Source: Calditrichaeota bacterium AABM5.125.24 (GTDB lineage: Bacteria; Electryoneota; AABM5-125-24; Hatepunaeales; Hatepunaeaceae). From it: DNA of 15,917 nucleotides. Made by a program: the position numbers and the translations under genes. The DNA is taken from contig MWJR01000099.1 of assembly GCA_002127415.1 (NCBI GenBank), positions 1-15,917 on the forward strand. Direction: 5' to 3'. The notes under the pieces were generated by a model, which saw only the letters and a program-made list of their open reading frames with translations, ran no database searches and was not told the origin of the DNA. Below are positions 6,812-13,608 of the stretch, piece by piece; positions within the stretch are counted from its first letter, which is position 1, and every line of letters starts with the position of its first letter.

Positions 6812-6880
6812 GTGAGAAAGTGCCTGAGTGCCTGAGTTCATCAATCATTGATCATCTACCATTGACCATCGACCATAGCA
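6812..6880. repeat. Octamer array followed by heptamer array at the moxR/DUF58 junction
   Basis: From 6812 three octamers begin with GTG (GTGAGAAA, then GTGCCTGA twice). From 6839 to 6880 six consecutive heptamers fit the pattern CATnnAn. The possible DUF58 start codons GTG 6820 and TTG 6862 lie inside these arrays. A short hairpin (arm GGCGG, loop CCAT) follows at 6886-6899 in the coding region. Confidence 0.72.
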
Positions 6881-7773
6881 ACGAAGGCGGCCATCCGCCC
6901 GTATCCCGCGAGCTGCTGCGGAAGGTGCGGCTGCTGGAGCTGCGCACCCGGCTGCAGGTTCACGATGTCTTCAGCGGCCGCTATCACTCCGTCTTCAGGG
7001 GGCAGGGGATGGACTTCGACGAGGTGCGGCAATACTCTCCCGGTGACGATGTCCGCAACATCGACTGGAATGTCTCGGCCAGGATGGGGCATCCCTACGT
7101 CAAGATATATCGCGAGGAGAGGGAGCTGAGCATAATGCTGTTGGTGGATGTATCGGCTTCGGGTGAGTTCGGAACCGTGCATTCTCGAAAGCGTGAGGTG
7201 GCTGCCGAACTGTCCGCGCTGCTGGCCCTGTGCGCCCTGACCAATAACGACAAGGTCGGACTGCTCCTCTTCACCGACCGGGTTGAACACTTTGTGGCCC
7301 CGAAGAAGGGTCAGCGTCATGTTCTGCGGTTGATAAGGGATGTGCTTGTCTTCCGGCCTGTGTCGCGCGGGACCTCAGTCGCCGCCTCGCTCGAATATAC
7401 CCTGCACGCCCTGCGCAAGCGGTCGGTGCTGTTCCTCATCAGCGACTTCGCCGATGAGGGCTACCAGAAGGCGATCCGCGTGGCAGGCCGCAAGCACGAC
7501 CTGATCGCGATCGAGCTCTACGACCCACGCGAACGGGAGCTGACACCTGCAGGACTGGTCCCGCTGCGCGACCCCGAAACGGGCGAGCTCGTGTGGATCG
7601 ACACCTCGTCCAGGGCTTTCAGGAAGCGGTTCGAACTCAACGCCGCCAGGCAAGCGGAAGGTCGTGACGCATTCTTCAAGTCGATCAGCGTGGACAGGAT
7701 TGAGCTGCCGGTTGATCAGCCTTACCTGATGGCGCTCATAAAGTTCTTCCGGATGCGCGAGCGGAGAAGGTGA
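6862..7773 (+). CDS. DUF58 (VWA-fold) protein of the Bat/MoxR operon
   Basis: About 303 residues from TTG 6862. The first family-like residues are SRELLRKVRLLELRTR, starting near base 6904. The DUF58 signature is clear: GRYHSVFRGQGMDFDEVRQY then SPGDDVRNIDWNVSAR. It is followed by the VWA-like strand MLLVDVSASGEFG, in which DxSxS is the MIDAS motif. No signal peptide or membrane span is visible, so the protein is cytoplasmic, as is common for DUF58 partners of MoxR. The start is uncertain: GTG 6820 is also possible, and the frame is open back into moxR (6736). The whole N-terminal lead-in is repeat-derived (period-8 and period-7 arrays and a GGCGG hairpin) and has no recognisable SD. The stop is followed by a 209-bp gap holding a MITE-like element. 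Confidence 0.88.
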   Translation: MTIDHSNEGGHPPVSRELLRKVRLLELRTRLQVHDVFSGRYHSVFRGQGMDFDEVRQYSPGDDVRNIDWNVSARMGHPYVKIYREERELSIMLLVDVSASGEFGTVHSRKREVAAELSALLALCALTNNDKVGLLLFTDRVEHFVAPKKGQRHVLRLIRDVLVFRPVSRGTSVAASLEYTLHALRKRSVLFLISDFADEGYQKAIRVAGRKHDLIAIELYDPRERELTPAGLVPLRDPETGELVWIDTSSRAFRKRFELNAARQAEGRDAFFKSISVDRIELPVDQPYLMALIKFFRMRERRR

Positions 7774-7824
7774 ACTGATTAAGACGACTGGGATATTAAA
7801 AACTGGTCAATGGATGACTAATCT

Positions 7825-7937
7825 ATGGTTGGGCGGACATTCCTGTCCGCGCTCACCCGAAGGGTGAGAATATCCAAGACTGGTGTGCCTTAAATCCGCC
7901 TTCGGCGGATGGCGGACAGAAATGTCCGACCCACCAT
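7825..7937. mobile_element. MITE-like composite palindromic element, about 113 bp
   Basis: The 26-bp terminal inverted repeats 7825-7850 and 7912-7937 agree at about 22 of 26 positions (ATGGTnGGnCGGACATTnC type). Each terminus is itself a small hairpin (CGGACA, loop TTCC or GAAA, TGTCCG). The interior has two more hairpins: CTCACCC/GGGTGAG (7852-7868) and TCCGCC/GGCGGA (7895-7909). It carries no ORF and no clear target-site duplication, so mobility is inferred only from the terminal inverted repeats and from related termini at 961-975. It occupies the DUF58 to BatD-like gap and may interrupt or extend the operon mRNA. Confidence 0.65.
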
Positions 7938-7982
7938 TTACATTGTATGTAATTTTATTTGCACAAATGAGTTCGTTACTAA

Positions 7983-8903
7983 ATGATGAATCGTAAAACA
8001 TTATCTATTTATTTTCTCCTTTCCAGTTTTATGCCTGCTTGGGCACAGGTCACCATCGAGCTCGAACCCCGCGCCATCACCGTCGGCGATCCGGTCGAAA
8101 TGGTCATCACCCTGCCGGTTCCGGAGGAGGGAAGGGTCATCTGGCCCGGACCCGATGAACTCGCACCTGCCGAGATCATCAGAATGGACACGCTCAGGGT
8201 CGGTCGGGGCGAACGATCGGCCCGATACATACTATCGCTCTTTGAACCGGGCCGCGCAGAGCTTCCCGAACTCCCGGTGGTCATAAGTTATCCCGACCAC
8301 ACCGACACCATCCGGGTTGAACCCGGGGTGATCGAAGTTGAGAGCATACTGGAACCGGCCGACAGCCTGGCCGATATCCGCGACATCCGTCCACCGGTCA
8401 AGCTGGCCTGGACCATCAGTGAACTGCTCCCATACATCATTATAATCGGAGGTTTGCTGATACTTGTGGTCCTCGGCTGTCTACTTTGGAGTCGCGCCCG
8501 GAGACGCAAGGGGCTCGTCCCGGTCTGGACCCCGCCTCCGCCCCCGCCTCACCAACTGGCCCTGCGCCGGCTGGAGGAGCTGCGTGTCAAGCGCCTCTGG
8601 CAGAACGGCTATCTGAAGGAATATCACAGCGAGCTGACAGAGATCGTGAAGGAGTATATCGGCGGTCGCTTCGATATGAACGCCCCCGAGATGACTACGG
8701 AAGAGCTGTTCATGCGCCGCCGGCGCTGGTCGGACGGGGATGACCTGTTCCGGCCCGTGCGAAGAATCCTGACCTGCGCCGATCTGGTCAAGTTCGCCCG
8801 CTTCAAATCCGACCCGAGTGAGAATGACCGGAACCTCGACGCAGCCTTCGCCTATGTCGAGGCTACGAGGCCGCAGGAGGTTTCAGTTGTGCAGACGACA
8901 TAG
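7983..8903 (+). CDS. BatD-like/DUF4381-like membrane protein of the Bat operon
   Basis: A 306-residue protein. A signal peptide (MMNRKTLSIYFLLSSFMPAWA) precedes a periplasmic beta-rich domain of about 115 residues, whose opening (VTIELEPRAITVGDPVEMVI) resembles the start of BatD repeats. One transmembrane helix (about residues 150-169) is followed by RARRRK, then a PPPPPP linker (184-189). A cytoplasmic helical tail of about 115 residues includes LKEYHSELTEIVKEYIGGRF, MTTEEL and ADLVKFARFKSD. This topology and position, between DUF58 and batA, match the small BatD-like/DUF4381-like protein of Bat operons. Its biochemical role is not established, but a periplasmic sensor or scaffold linked to the cytoplasmic MoxR/DUF58 pair is a reasonable inference. 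ATG 7983 and ATG 7986 are equivalent starts. Confidence 0.82.
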   Translation: MMNRKTLSIYFLLSSFMPAWAQVTIELEPRAITVGDPVEMVITLPVPEEGRVIWPGPDELAPAEIIRMDTLRVGRGERSARYILSLFEPGRAELPELPVVISYPDHTDTIRVEPGVIEVESILEPADSLADIRDIRPPVKLAWTISELLPYIIIIGGLLILVVLGCLLWSRARRRKGLVPVWTPPPPPPHQLALRRLEELRVKRLWQNGYLKEYHSELTEIVKEYIGGRFDMNAPEMTTEELFMRRRRWSDGDDLFRPVRRILTCADLVKFARFKSDPSENDRNLDAAFAYVEATRPQEVSVVQTT

Positions 8904-8919
8904 ATATCCATTGATATAA

Positions 8920-9912
8920 ATGCCTCACTTTGCTGATCCCTGGTATTTCATCCTGATTCTGGCGGTGGCTCCGCTGGTCTGGATTTACATCCGAAGGCTT
9001 AAGGCGCGTTTCCCCGCCGTGACCTTCACAGCCCTGAAGGTTATCAGATCGGCAAAGCCGAACAGATTCAAGTCATATCTGCGTCACCTGCCACTTATGG
9101 TTGTGGTTGCAGCAGTGATCCTGCTGGCAGTAGCTCTGGCCCGGCCTCAGTCGGTCAGCCACGGACAGGACGTCTATACCGAAGGGATCGACATCGCTCT
9201 GGCCCTGGACATATCGGCCAGTATGCTGGCTCGGGACTTCACCCCTGACCGCGTCGGCGCTGCCAGAACCGTGGCGGCTGACTTCGTCCGTCAGCGCCAG
9301 AACGACCGGATCGGGATTGTGCTGTTCGCCAAGCAGGCCTTCACCCAGTGTCCGTTGACGGTTGACCACGCAATCCTGCTGGAGTTGCTGGAGGGGGTGG
9401 ATGTGGGGCTTGCGGATCCCGACAACACCGCCATAGGGCACGCCCTCGCCGCCGCGCTTAACCGGCTGAAATCGAGTGAGGCCAAGTCGAAGGTGGTGAT
9501 ACTCCTGACCGACGGCGAGAACAACTTCGGCCTGCCCCCGACCACCGCCGCCGAAGCGGCTCAGGCGCTGGGAGTCCGGGTCTATACCATCGGCATCGGC
9601 AGTCGAGGCACGGCCCCCTACCCGACCCGCGATATGTTCGGTCGTCAGACCATTCAACGTGTCAAGGTCTCGATAGACGAAGAGCTGCTGCGTGAAATAG
9701 CCGACGCTACCGGCGGACGCTACTTCCGCGCCACCAACGAGGACAAGCTGCGGGAGATATTCGCCGAGATCGACCGTATGGAGAAGACCCGCATCGAGGT
9801 GCGCGCCTTCCGCCGCTACAGCGAGCTGTTCTATCCCTGGGCACTGGCGGCACTGGGGCTGCTGACCCTCAGCTTTGCAGTCTCGACTATGTTTCTGCGA
9901 GGGCTGGTATGA
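8920..9912 (+). CDS. batA: BatA: VWA-domain inner-membrane protein
   Basis: A 330-residue protein with two N-terminal membrane helices (about 8-24 and 57-74), a VWA domain, and a C-terminal membrane helix (about 308-326). The metal-binding MIDAS motif is complete: LDISASM gives D97-x-S99-x-S101, with T170 in DNTAIG and D198 in LLTDGENN. The segment ALARPQSVS before the VWA domain is the usual BatA/BatB junction. Family knowledge places it in a membrane complex with BatB, where MoxR presumably remodels it. The ATG at 8920 follows the previous stop by 16 nt and has no SD. The TGA stop overlaps the batB ATG by 4 bp (9909-9912). Confidence 0.92.
   Translation: MPHFADPWYFILILAVAPLVWIYIRRLKARFPAVTFTALKVIRSAKPNRFKSYLRHLPLMVVVAAVILLAVALARPQSVSHGQDVYTEGIDIALALDISASMLARDFTPDRVGAARTVAADFVRQRQNDRIGIVLFAKQAFTQCPLTVDHAILLELLEGVDVGLADPDNTAIGHALAAALNRLKSSEAKSKVVILLTDGENNFGLPPTTAAEAAQALGVRVYTIGIGSRGTAPYPTRDMFGRQTIQRVKVSIDEELLREIADATGGRYFRATNEDKLREIFAEIDRMEKTRIEVRAFRRYSELFYPWALAALGLLTLSFAVSTMFLRGLV
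9899..9903 (+). promoter_or_regulatory. batB Shine-Dalgarno inside the batA end
   Basis: GAGGG ends 5 nt before ATG 9909. It is one of the good SD sites in the operon, and these good sites occur at the overlapping junctions, as expected for translational coupling. Confidence 0.6.
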
Positions 9913-10916
9913 TCCGCTTCGCCCATTCTGAATTACTACACCTCCTCTGGGGGGTGCCGATATTGCTGGCGCTGGCCTGGTGGGAATACCGCTGGCGGCT
10001 GCGGGCTATGAAGCGGTGGGCGAACGCACCGCTGTGGGATGCCGCGCTTCCGGACCGTGCGCCGGCGAGGCTCCTGGTCAAGCGCTGGCTGGCTTCAGCA
10101 GCTATCGGGCTGTTGATCATCGCTGTGGCCGGGCCCCAGGTCGGAACGCGGCTGGTCGAAGCCACCCGCGAAGGCAGCGACCTGGCCATAGCCGTCGATG
10201 TCTCACAGTCAATGCTGGCCGAGGATATCACCCCGAACCGTCTGTTGAAGGCCCGCCACGAGGTGGCGCGGCTGCTGGAACGGCTCCGGGGTGACCGGGT
10301 GGCGCTGGTTCCGTTCGCGGGTGTGGCTTTCGTCCAGGTGCCGTTGACCCTCGACTATGCCGCAGTGATGTCGGTCCTGAGCTCGCTCGAACCGGGGATG
10401 ATACCTCAGCCGGGCACGTCACTGGCCGCGGCCATCAAGCAGGCACGGCGCGCATTTCGGGTTGAAAGCAGCGCACAACGGATTATCCTCCTCATCACCG
10501 ACGGGGAAGACCACGAGGCGGGCGCTCTGGACGAAGCCAAAGAAGCCGCCAGGGAGGGGATCATCATCTACGCCGTCGGGATGGCTTCACCCACCGGCGC
10601 ACCTATCCCGGTCAAGGATGATCGCGATCGGATCGCCGGTTACAAGAAGGACAGGGAAAAGGGAACCGTAATCTCGCGCCTCAACGAGAAACTGCTTGCC
10701 AGGATCGCCGAAGTCACCGGCGGGGAGTTCTACCGAGCCACCCCCACCGGAGGTGAGTTCAAACAGATCTATAAGAAGATCGCAGGTCTGGACAAAGAGC
10801 AGTTTGAAACCAGGGAATACACCGATTTCGAGGATCGCTTCCAGTGGCCGCTGGCGGCGACATTCGTGCTCATCCTGCTCGAACATGCCGTCCCTCCGGG
10901 ACGGAGGCGAAGATGA
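9909..10916 (+). CDS. batB: BatB: VWA-domain inner-membrane protein
   Basis: A 335-residue paralog of BatA with the same layout. N-terminal helices lie at about residues 11-25 and 60-76, and the VWA domain at about 90-285. The MIDAS is complete, with VDVSQSM giving D97, S99 and S101, T170 in PQPGTSLAAA, and D198 in LLITDGEDHE. The identical residue numbering to BatA supports an ancient duplication. The central ASPTGAPIPVKDDRDRIAG loop is typical of BatB. The final helix (about 314-328) is followed by a short basic tail, VPPGRRRR, encoded by the hairpin at 10888-10904. The start is ATG 9909, overlapping batA. The stop overlaps batC (10913-10916). Confidence 0.92.
   Translation: MIRFAHSELLHLLWGVPILLALAWWEYRWRLRAMKRWANAPLWDAALPDRAPARLLVKRWLASAAIGLLIIAVAGPQVGTRLVEATREGSDLAIAVDVSQSMLAEDITPNRLLKARHEVARLLERLRGDRVALVPFAGVAFVQVPLTLDYAAVMSVLSSLEPGMIPQPGTSLAAAIKQARRAFRVESSAQRIILLITDGEDHEAGALDEAKEAAREGIIIYAVGMASPTGAPIPVKDDRDRIAGYKKDREKGTVISRLNEKLLARIAEVTGGEFYRATPTGGEFKQIYKKIAGLDKEQFETREYTDFEDRFQWPLAATFVLILLEHAVPPGRRRR
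10888..10904. repeat. Hairpin at the batB end, overlapping the batC SD
   Basis: Perfect 7-bp arms CCGTCCC and GGGACGG with a 3-nt loop. The right arm shares two bases with the batC SD GGAGG (10903-10907). A hairpin here could hide the SD until ribosomes finishing batB unfold it. It also encodes the basic C-terminal tail of BatB. Confidence 0.7.
10903..10907 (+). promoter_or_regulatory. batC Shine-Dalgarno
   Basis: GGAGG ends 5 nt before ATG 10913, and this fixes the start. The ATG shares 4 bp with the batB TGA. The open frame extending back to 10844 is only overlap. Confidence 0.75.
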
Positions 10917-11722
10917 ATAAGTATAAAAGTGTGAAAGTGATAAAGTGGAAAAGTGGAAAGGTGAGGAATCTTTTAACACTTCATACATTCACATTCGGGT
11001 TGATTGCCGTCACCATGCTTGTGCCAGTTAATGTCATAGCTGACAGCCCGCGCAAGGCGGCGGCAAAGGGGATTGAACACTACAAAGGCGAGGAGTATGA
11101 CCGGGCTCTTGCCGAGTTTATGGCGGCCCTCGAGGCAGATCCCGACCGGGATGAGCTCCGCTACGACCTCGGCGCAGCCCGGTATAAGCTGCAGGACTTC
11201 CCCGGCGCCGCCCAGGCCTTCAATCAGGCTGCCGCCAGACAGAACCCGCGCCTGGCCGCCGACGCCTGGTATAACCTCGGAAACAGCCTGTTCAAAACCG
11301 GCGGTTTCGACGAAGCCGTCAAGGCATACAAGAACGCCCTGTATCTGCAACACGACCATCAGGACGCCAAACACAACCTCGAGCTGGCTCTGATGATGAG
11401 GCAAATGCAGCCTCAGCAGCAACAATCGTCAAGTTCAGAGGGGGACTCGTCCGCTCAGCAGCAGGAGCAGCCCCGATCGCAGCCGCAACCTGAGGATGAG
11501 GAGCAGGAGCAGCCGCCTCAACAGCAGCCTCAATCGATGCAGGATTCCCTCACCACGGCCCAGGATTCGCTCCGACGACCGCAGCCCGACCAGCAGACAG
11601 AGATGACCCCTGAGGAGGCACTCCAGCTCCTACAGGCGCTCGAGAACGACGAGCAGGAGGCGCAGAAGGAGAAGCTCAAGCGGCAGTTCGGCCAGCCCAG
11701 TCGATTGGAGAAGGATTGGTGA
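10913..11722 (+). CDS. batC: BatC: TPR protein with Gln-rich tail
   Basis: A 269-residue exported protein. A long Lys-rich n-region (residues 1-19, encoded by the octamer array 10924-10963) precedes a hydrophobic segment (about 20-42). The likely cleavage site is after VIA (residue 43). TPR-like helices occupy about residues 48-163, with typical units at AAAKGIEHYKGEEYDRALAE and WYNLGNSLFKTGGFDEAVKA. A low-complexity Gln/Glu/Pro/Ser stretch follows (about 165-215), and the end LKRQFGQPSRLEKDW is typical of BatC. The protein is probably periplasmic, serving as a TPR scaffold for BatA, BatB and BatD. The start is well supported by GGAGG and the ATGA overlap. Because the octamer period is not a multiple of three, loss or gain of one unit would shift the frame. 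Confidence 0.9.
   Translation: MNKYKSVKVIKWKSGKVRNLLTLHTFTFGLIAVTMLVPVNVIADSPRKAAAKGIEHYKGEEYDRALAEFMAALEADPDRDELRYDLGAARYKLQDFPGAAQAFNQAAARQNPRLAADAWYNLGNSLFKTGGFDEAVKAYKNALYLQHDHQDAKHNLELALMMRQMQPQQQQSSSSEGDSSAQQQEQPRSQPQPEDEEQEQPPQQQPQSMQDSLTTAQDSLRRPQPDQQTEMTPEEALQLLQALENDEQEAQKEKLKRQFGQPSRLEKDW
10924..10963. repeat. Five-unit octamer array in batC coding sequence
   Basis: Five consecutive 8-bp units ending in GTG, from TAAAAGTG to GAAAGGTG, with substitutions between units. They encode the Lys-rich start of BatC. A similar octamer array in the opposite orientation lies in batE (13749-13780). Confidence 0.8.
11707..11710 (+). promoter_or_regulatory. batD Shine-Dalgarno
   Basis: GGAG ends 8 nt before GTG 11719, which overlaps the batC TGA (GTGA). 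Apart from TTG 11734 there is no usable start further upstream than the signal core, so the palindrome at 11743 lies inside the translated region. Confidence 0.7.
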
Positions 11723-13608
11723 GGGCTTCAGCGTTGAAATGTGGTGTCAGGTGCCCCCAACTGACACCTGCATATTGCACCAACAGTCTAATCGTCCGGG
11801 CCCTGCTGACGCTCATTTTCGCAACTGTCCCCAGGGTCGATGCGGCGATAGAGATTCAGGCCGAGGTTGACAGGGGCACGCTGTCGGTCGGGGAGAGTTT
11901 CACCTACACGATTACATTGTCCGGTGGAAGGTCGCTGCCGGAGATCGAACCGCCGGATTTCGAGGGGCTGGAGGTTGTGATGGGACCCTCCACCAGCACA
12001 AACTTTCAGATGGTGAACGGGCGTATTTCCCAGTCCAAGTCTATGACCTACCGCCTCAGAGCGCTGAGACCCGGCACCCTGACTATAGGGCCGGCGCGAG
12101 CCCGGCAGGGACGCAGGGATTACAGCAGCTCCCCAATCCAACTGGAGGTCCTTCCCACAACCGGTTCCCCACTAAAAGAGAGGGAGCCTCCCGGCGGTGA
12201 AGCCACTCTATCCAGCCCTCGGAAGCCCCCGGATCTCTTCGTCACCGCCTGCGCCAGCAAGGACACCCTCTACCGGCTGGAGATGGCGACCGTTACCTAC
12301 CGCCTCTACCTGAGGGTCAACGTGGCGGGTTACGAGTTTACCAAACTGCCACAACTCACTGGGTTCTGGCAGGAGGAGTTCCCGATGCCCAGCCGGCCGG
12401 CGCTGCAGGACGTCACCGTCCGCGGGACACCGTTCAAGATGGCGGTGATCCGCAAGATAGGCCTGTTTCCAACCCGAGCCGGTCGTCTGGAGCTCGAACC
12501 GCTGGTGATGGACTGCACCGTGGAGATGCCGGTCGAGCGGCGGCGGCGTTCACGCGACATCTTTGACAGCTTCTGGGATGACCAGTTCTTTTCCCGCGGA
12601 CGCAGGGAGGTTCGAACCGTCTCGACCGAGCCGCTGACGCTGACCGTCCTCGACATCCCCGGGCGGGGTCGTCCGGCCGATTTCCGCGGTGATGTCGGTG
12701 AGTTCCGGCTAAAGGTGGACTACGATAATCAGACGATCGCGCAGCACGACGCCCTGACCGTCAAGGTCACTATCAACGGCACCGGCTACCTGAAGTCGGT
12801 CGATTCACCGGAGCTGAAGCTGCCTTCCGGTTTCGAGCAGTTCGACCCCACCAGCGACGCTCATATCTCGCTCACCGACGGGAAGATGCGCGGAAATAAG
12901 ACCTTCACCTACCTGGTAATTCCTCGCCGCCCGGGCAGCTTCATACTCGAACCGGTCATCTTCAGCTACTTCAGCCCCCGGGAACGCACCTACCAAAGGT
13001 TGAAAGCCGGCGGCCTCAGGTTAACCGTAACGCCTTCTGAGGATGAAACCCTGGCTGGCTATGGAGCCGGGCCATCTGAAGTTACCCTCCTCGACAGCGA
13101 CATCCGCTTTATCCAGGAGCTCGGCGGCCCGCTGACAGCAGCCGAGAGCCCGATCTACCGCTCGCTGTGGCTCTATCTCTCGGTAGCTGCATCGCCGCTG
13201 TTGTATCTTCTCGGTCTGGGGATCGAGTCAACCCTGGTGCGCCGCGCAGCAGATCCGGCTGCGGTGCGCCGTCGGAGGGCTCCCGACCGGATGCGCCGAG
13301 GTCTAAACGAGGCATCCAGGCTGGCGAAGCGTGGAGATCAACACACCGCAGTGGTCGCCGCCGGACATGAACTGGCAGAGATGGTGGGAGCGATAGCCGG
13401 GGAGCCGGCCGTAAGTTTGACCGGCGACCTTATTGAACGAAGACTGACCGACCGCGGAGCCGACAGAGAGCTGATGGCGGCGGTTATGGGGCTTCTTTCC
13501 GAGTCCGACAGGGTAAAGTTCGGCAGTGCATCCACGGACGCGGAGGGAACCGGGGCGCTGCTGAAACGCTTCAAAGAGGCCGCCGGGAAGCTGGAAAAGC
13601 TGCTGTGA
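11719..13608 (+). CDS. batD: BatD: large periplasmic Bat protein
   Basis: About 629 residues from GTG 11719. The N-terminus is unusual: MRASALK, then a palindrome-coded CGVRCPQLT stretch, then the hydrophobic signal core (about 23-37, LIVRALLTLIFATVP) with cleavage near VDA. A long beta-rich periplasmic region follows, made of BatD/Ig-like repeats (EVDRGTLSVGESFTYTITLS near the start, and again DALTVKVTINGTGYLK around residue 340). It ends in a membrane helix (about 482-502, LYLSVAASPLLYLLGLG). The C-terminal part (about 505-629) is a cytoplasmic helical tail with LIERRLTDRGADRELMAAVM and DRVKFGSAST, resembling the tail of the protein at 7983-8903. It is probably the periplasmic core or sensor of the Bat complex. 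The start is coupled to batC and the stop to batE (GTGA, 13605-13608). Confidence 0.9.
   Translation: MRASALKCGVRCPQLTPAYCTNSLIVRALLTLIFATVPRVDAAIEIQAEVDRGTLSVGESFTYTITLSGGRSLPEIEPPDFEGLEVVMGPSTSTNFQMVNGRISQSKSMTYRLRALRPGTLTIGPARARQGRRDYSSSPIQLEVLPTTGSPLKEREPPGGEATLSSPRKPPDLFVTACASKDTLYRLEMATVTYRLYLRVNVAGYEFTKLPQLTGFWQEEFPMPSRPALQDVTVRGTPFKMAVIRKIGLFPTRAGRLELEPLVMDCTVEMPVERRRRSRDIFDSFWDDQFFSRGRREVRTVSTEPLTLTVLDIPGRGRPADFRGDVGEFRLKVDYDNQTIAQHDALTVKVTINGTGYLKSVDSPELKLPSGFEQFDPTSDAHISLTDGKMRGNKTFTYLVIPRRPGSFILEPVIFSYFSPRERTYQRLKAGGLRLTVTPSEDETLAGYGAGPSEVTLLDSDIRFIQELGGPLTAAESPIYRSLWLYLSVAASPLLYLLGLGIESTLVRRAADPAAVRRRRAPDRMRRGLNEASRLAKRGDQHTAVVAAGHELAEMVGAIAGEPAVSLTGDLIERRLTDRGADRELMAAVMGLLSESDRVKFGSASTDAEGTGALLKRFKEAAGKLEKLL
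11743..11768. repeat. Tetraloop palindrome inside batD
   Basis: 11-bp arms (left arm GGTGTCAGGTG, loop CCCC) with a single G/A mismatch (11751 against 11760). It starts exactly on a codon boundary (residue 9) and is read as GVRCPQLTP. The palindrome in batE at 13620 is related and read in the same phase. Confidence 0.85.

Noticed and set aside
9073..9657. Minus-strand ORF of 194 codons opposite batA
   Set aside because: It is antisense to the complete VWA domain of BatA and has no recognisable motif.
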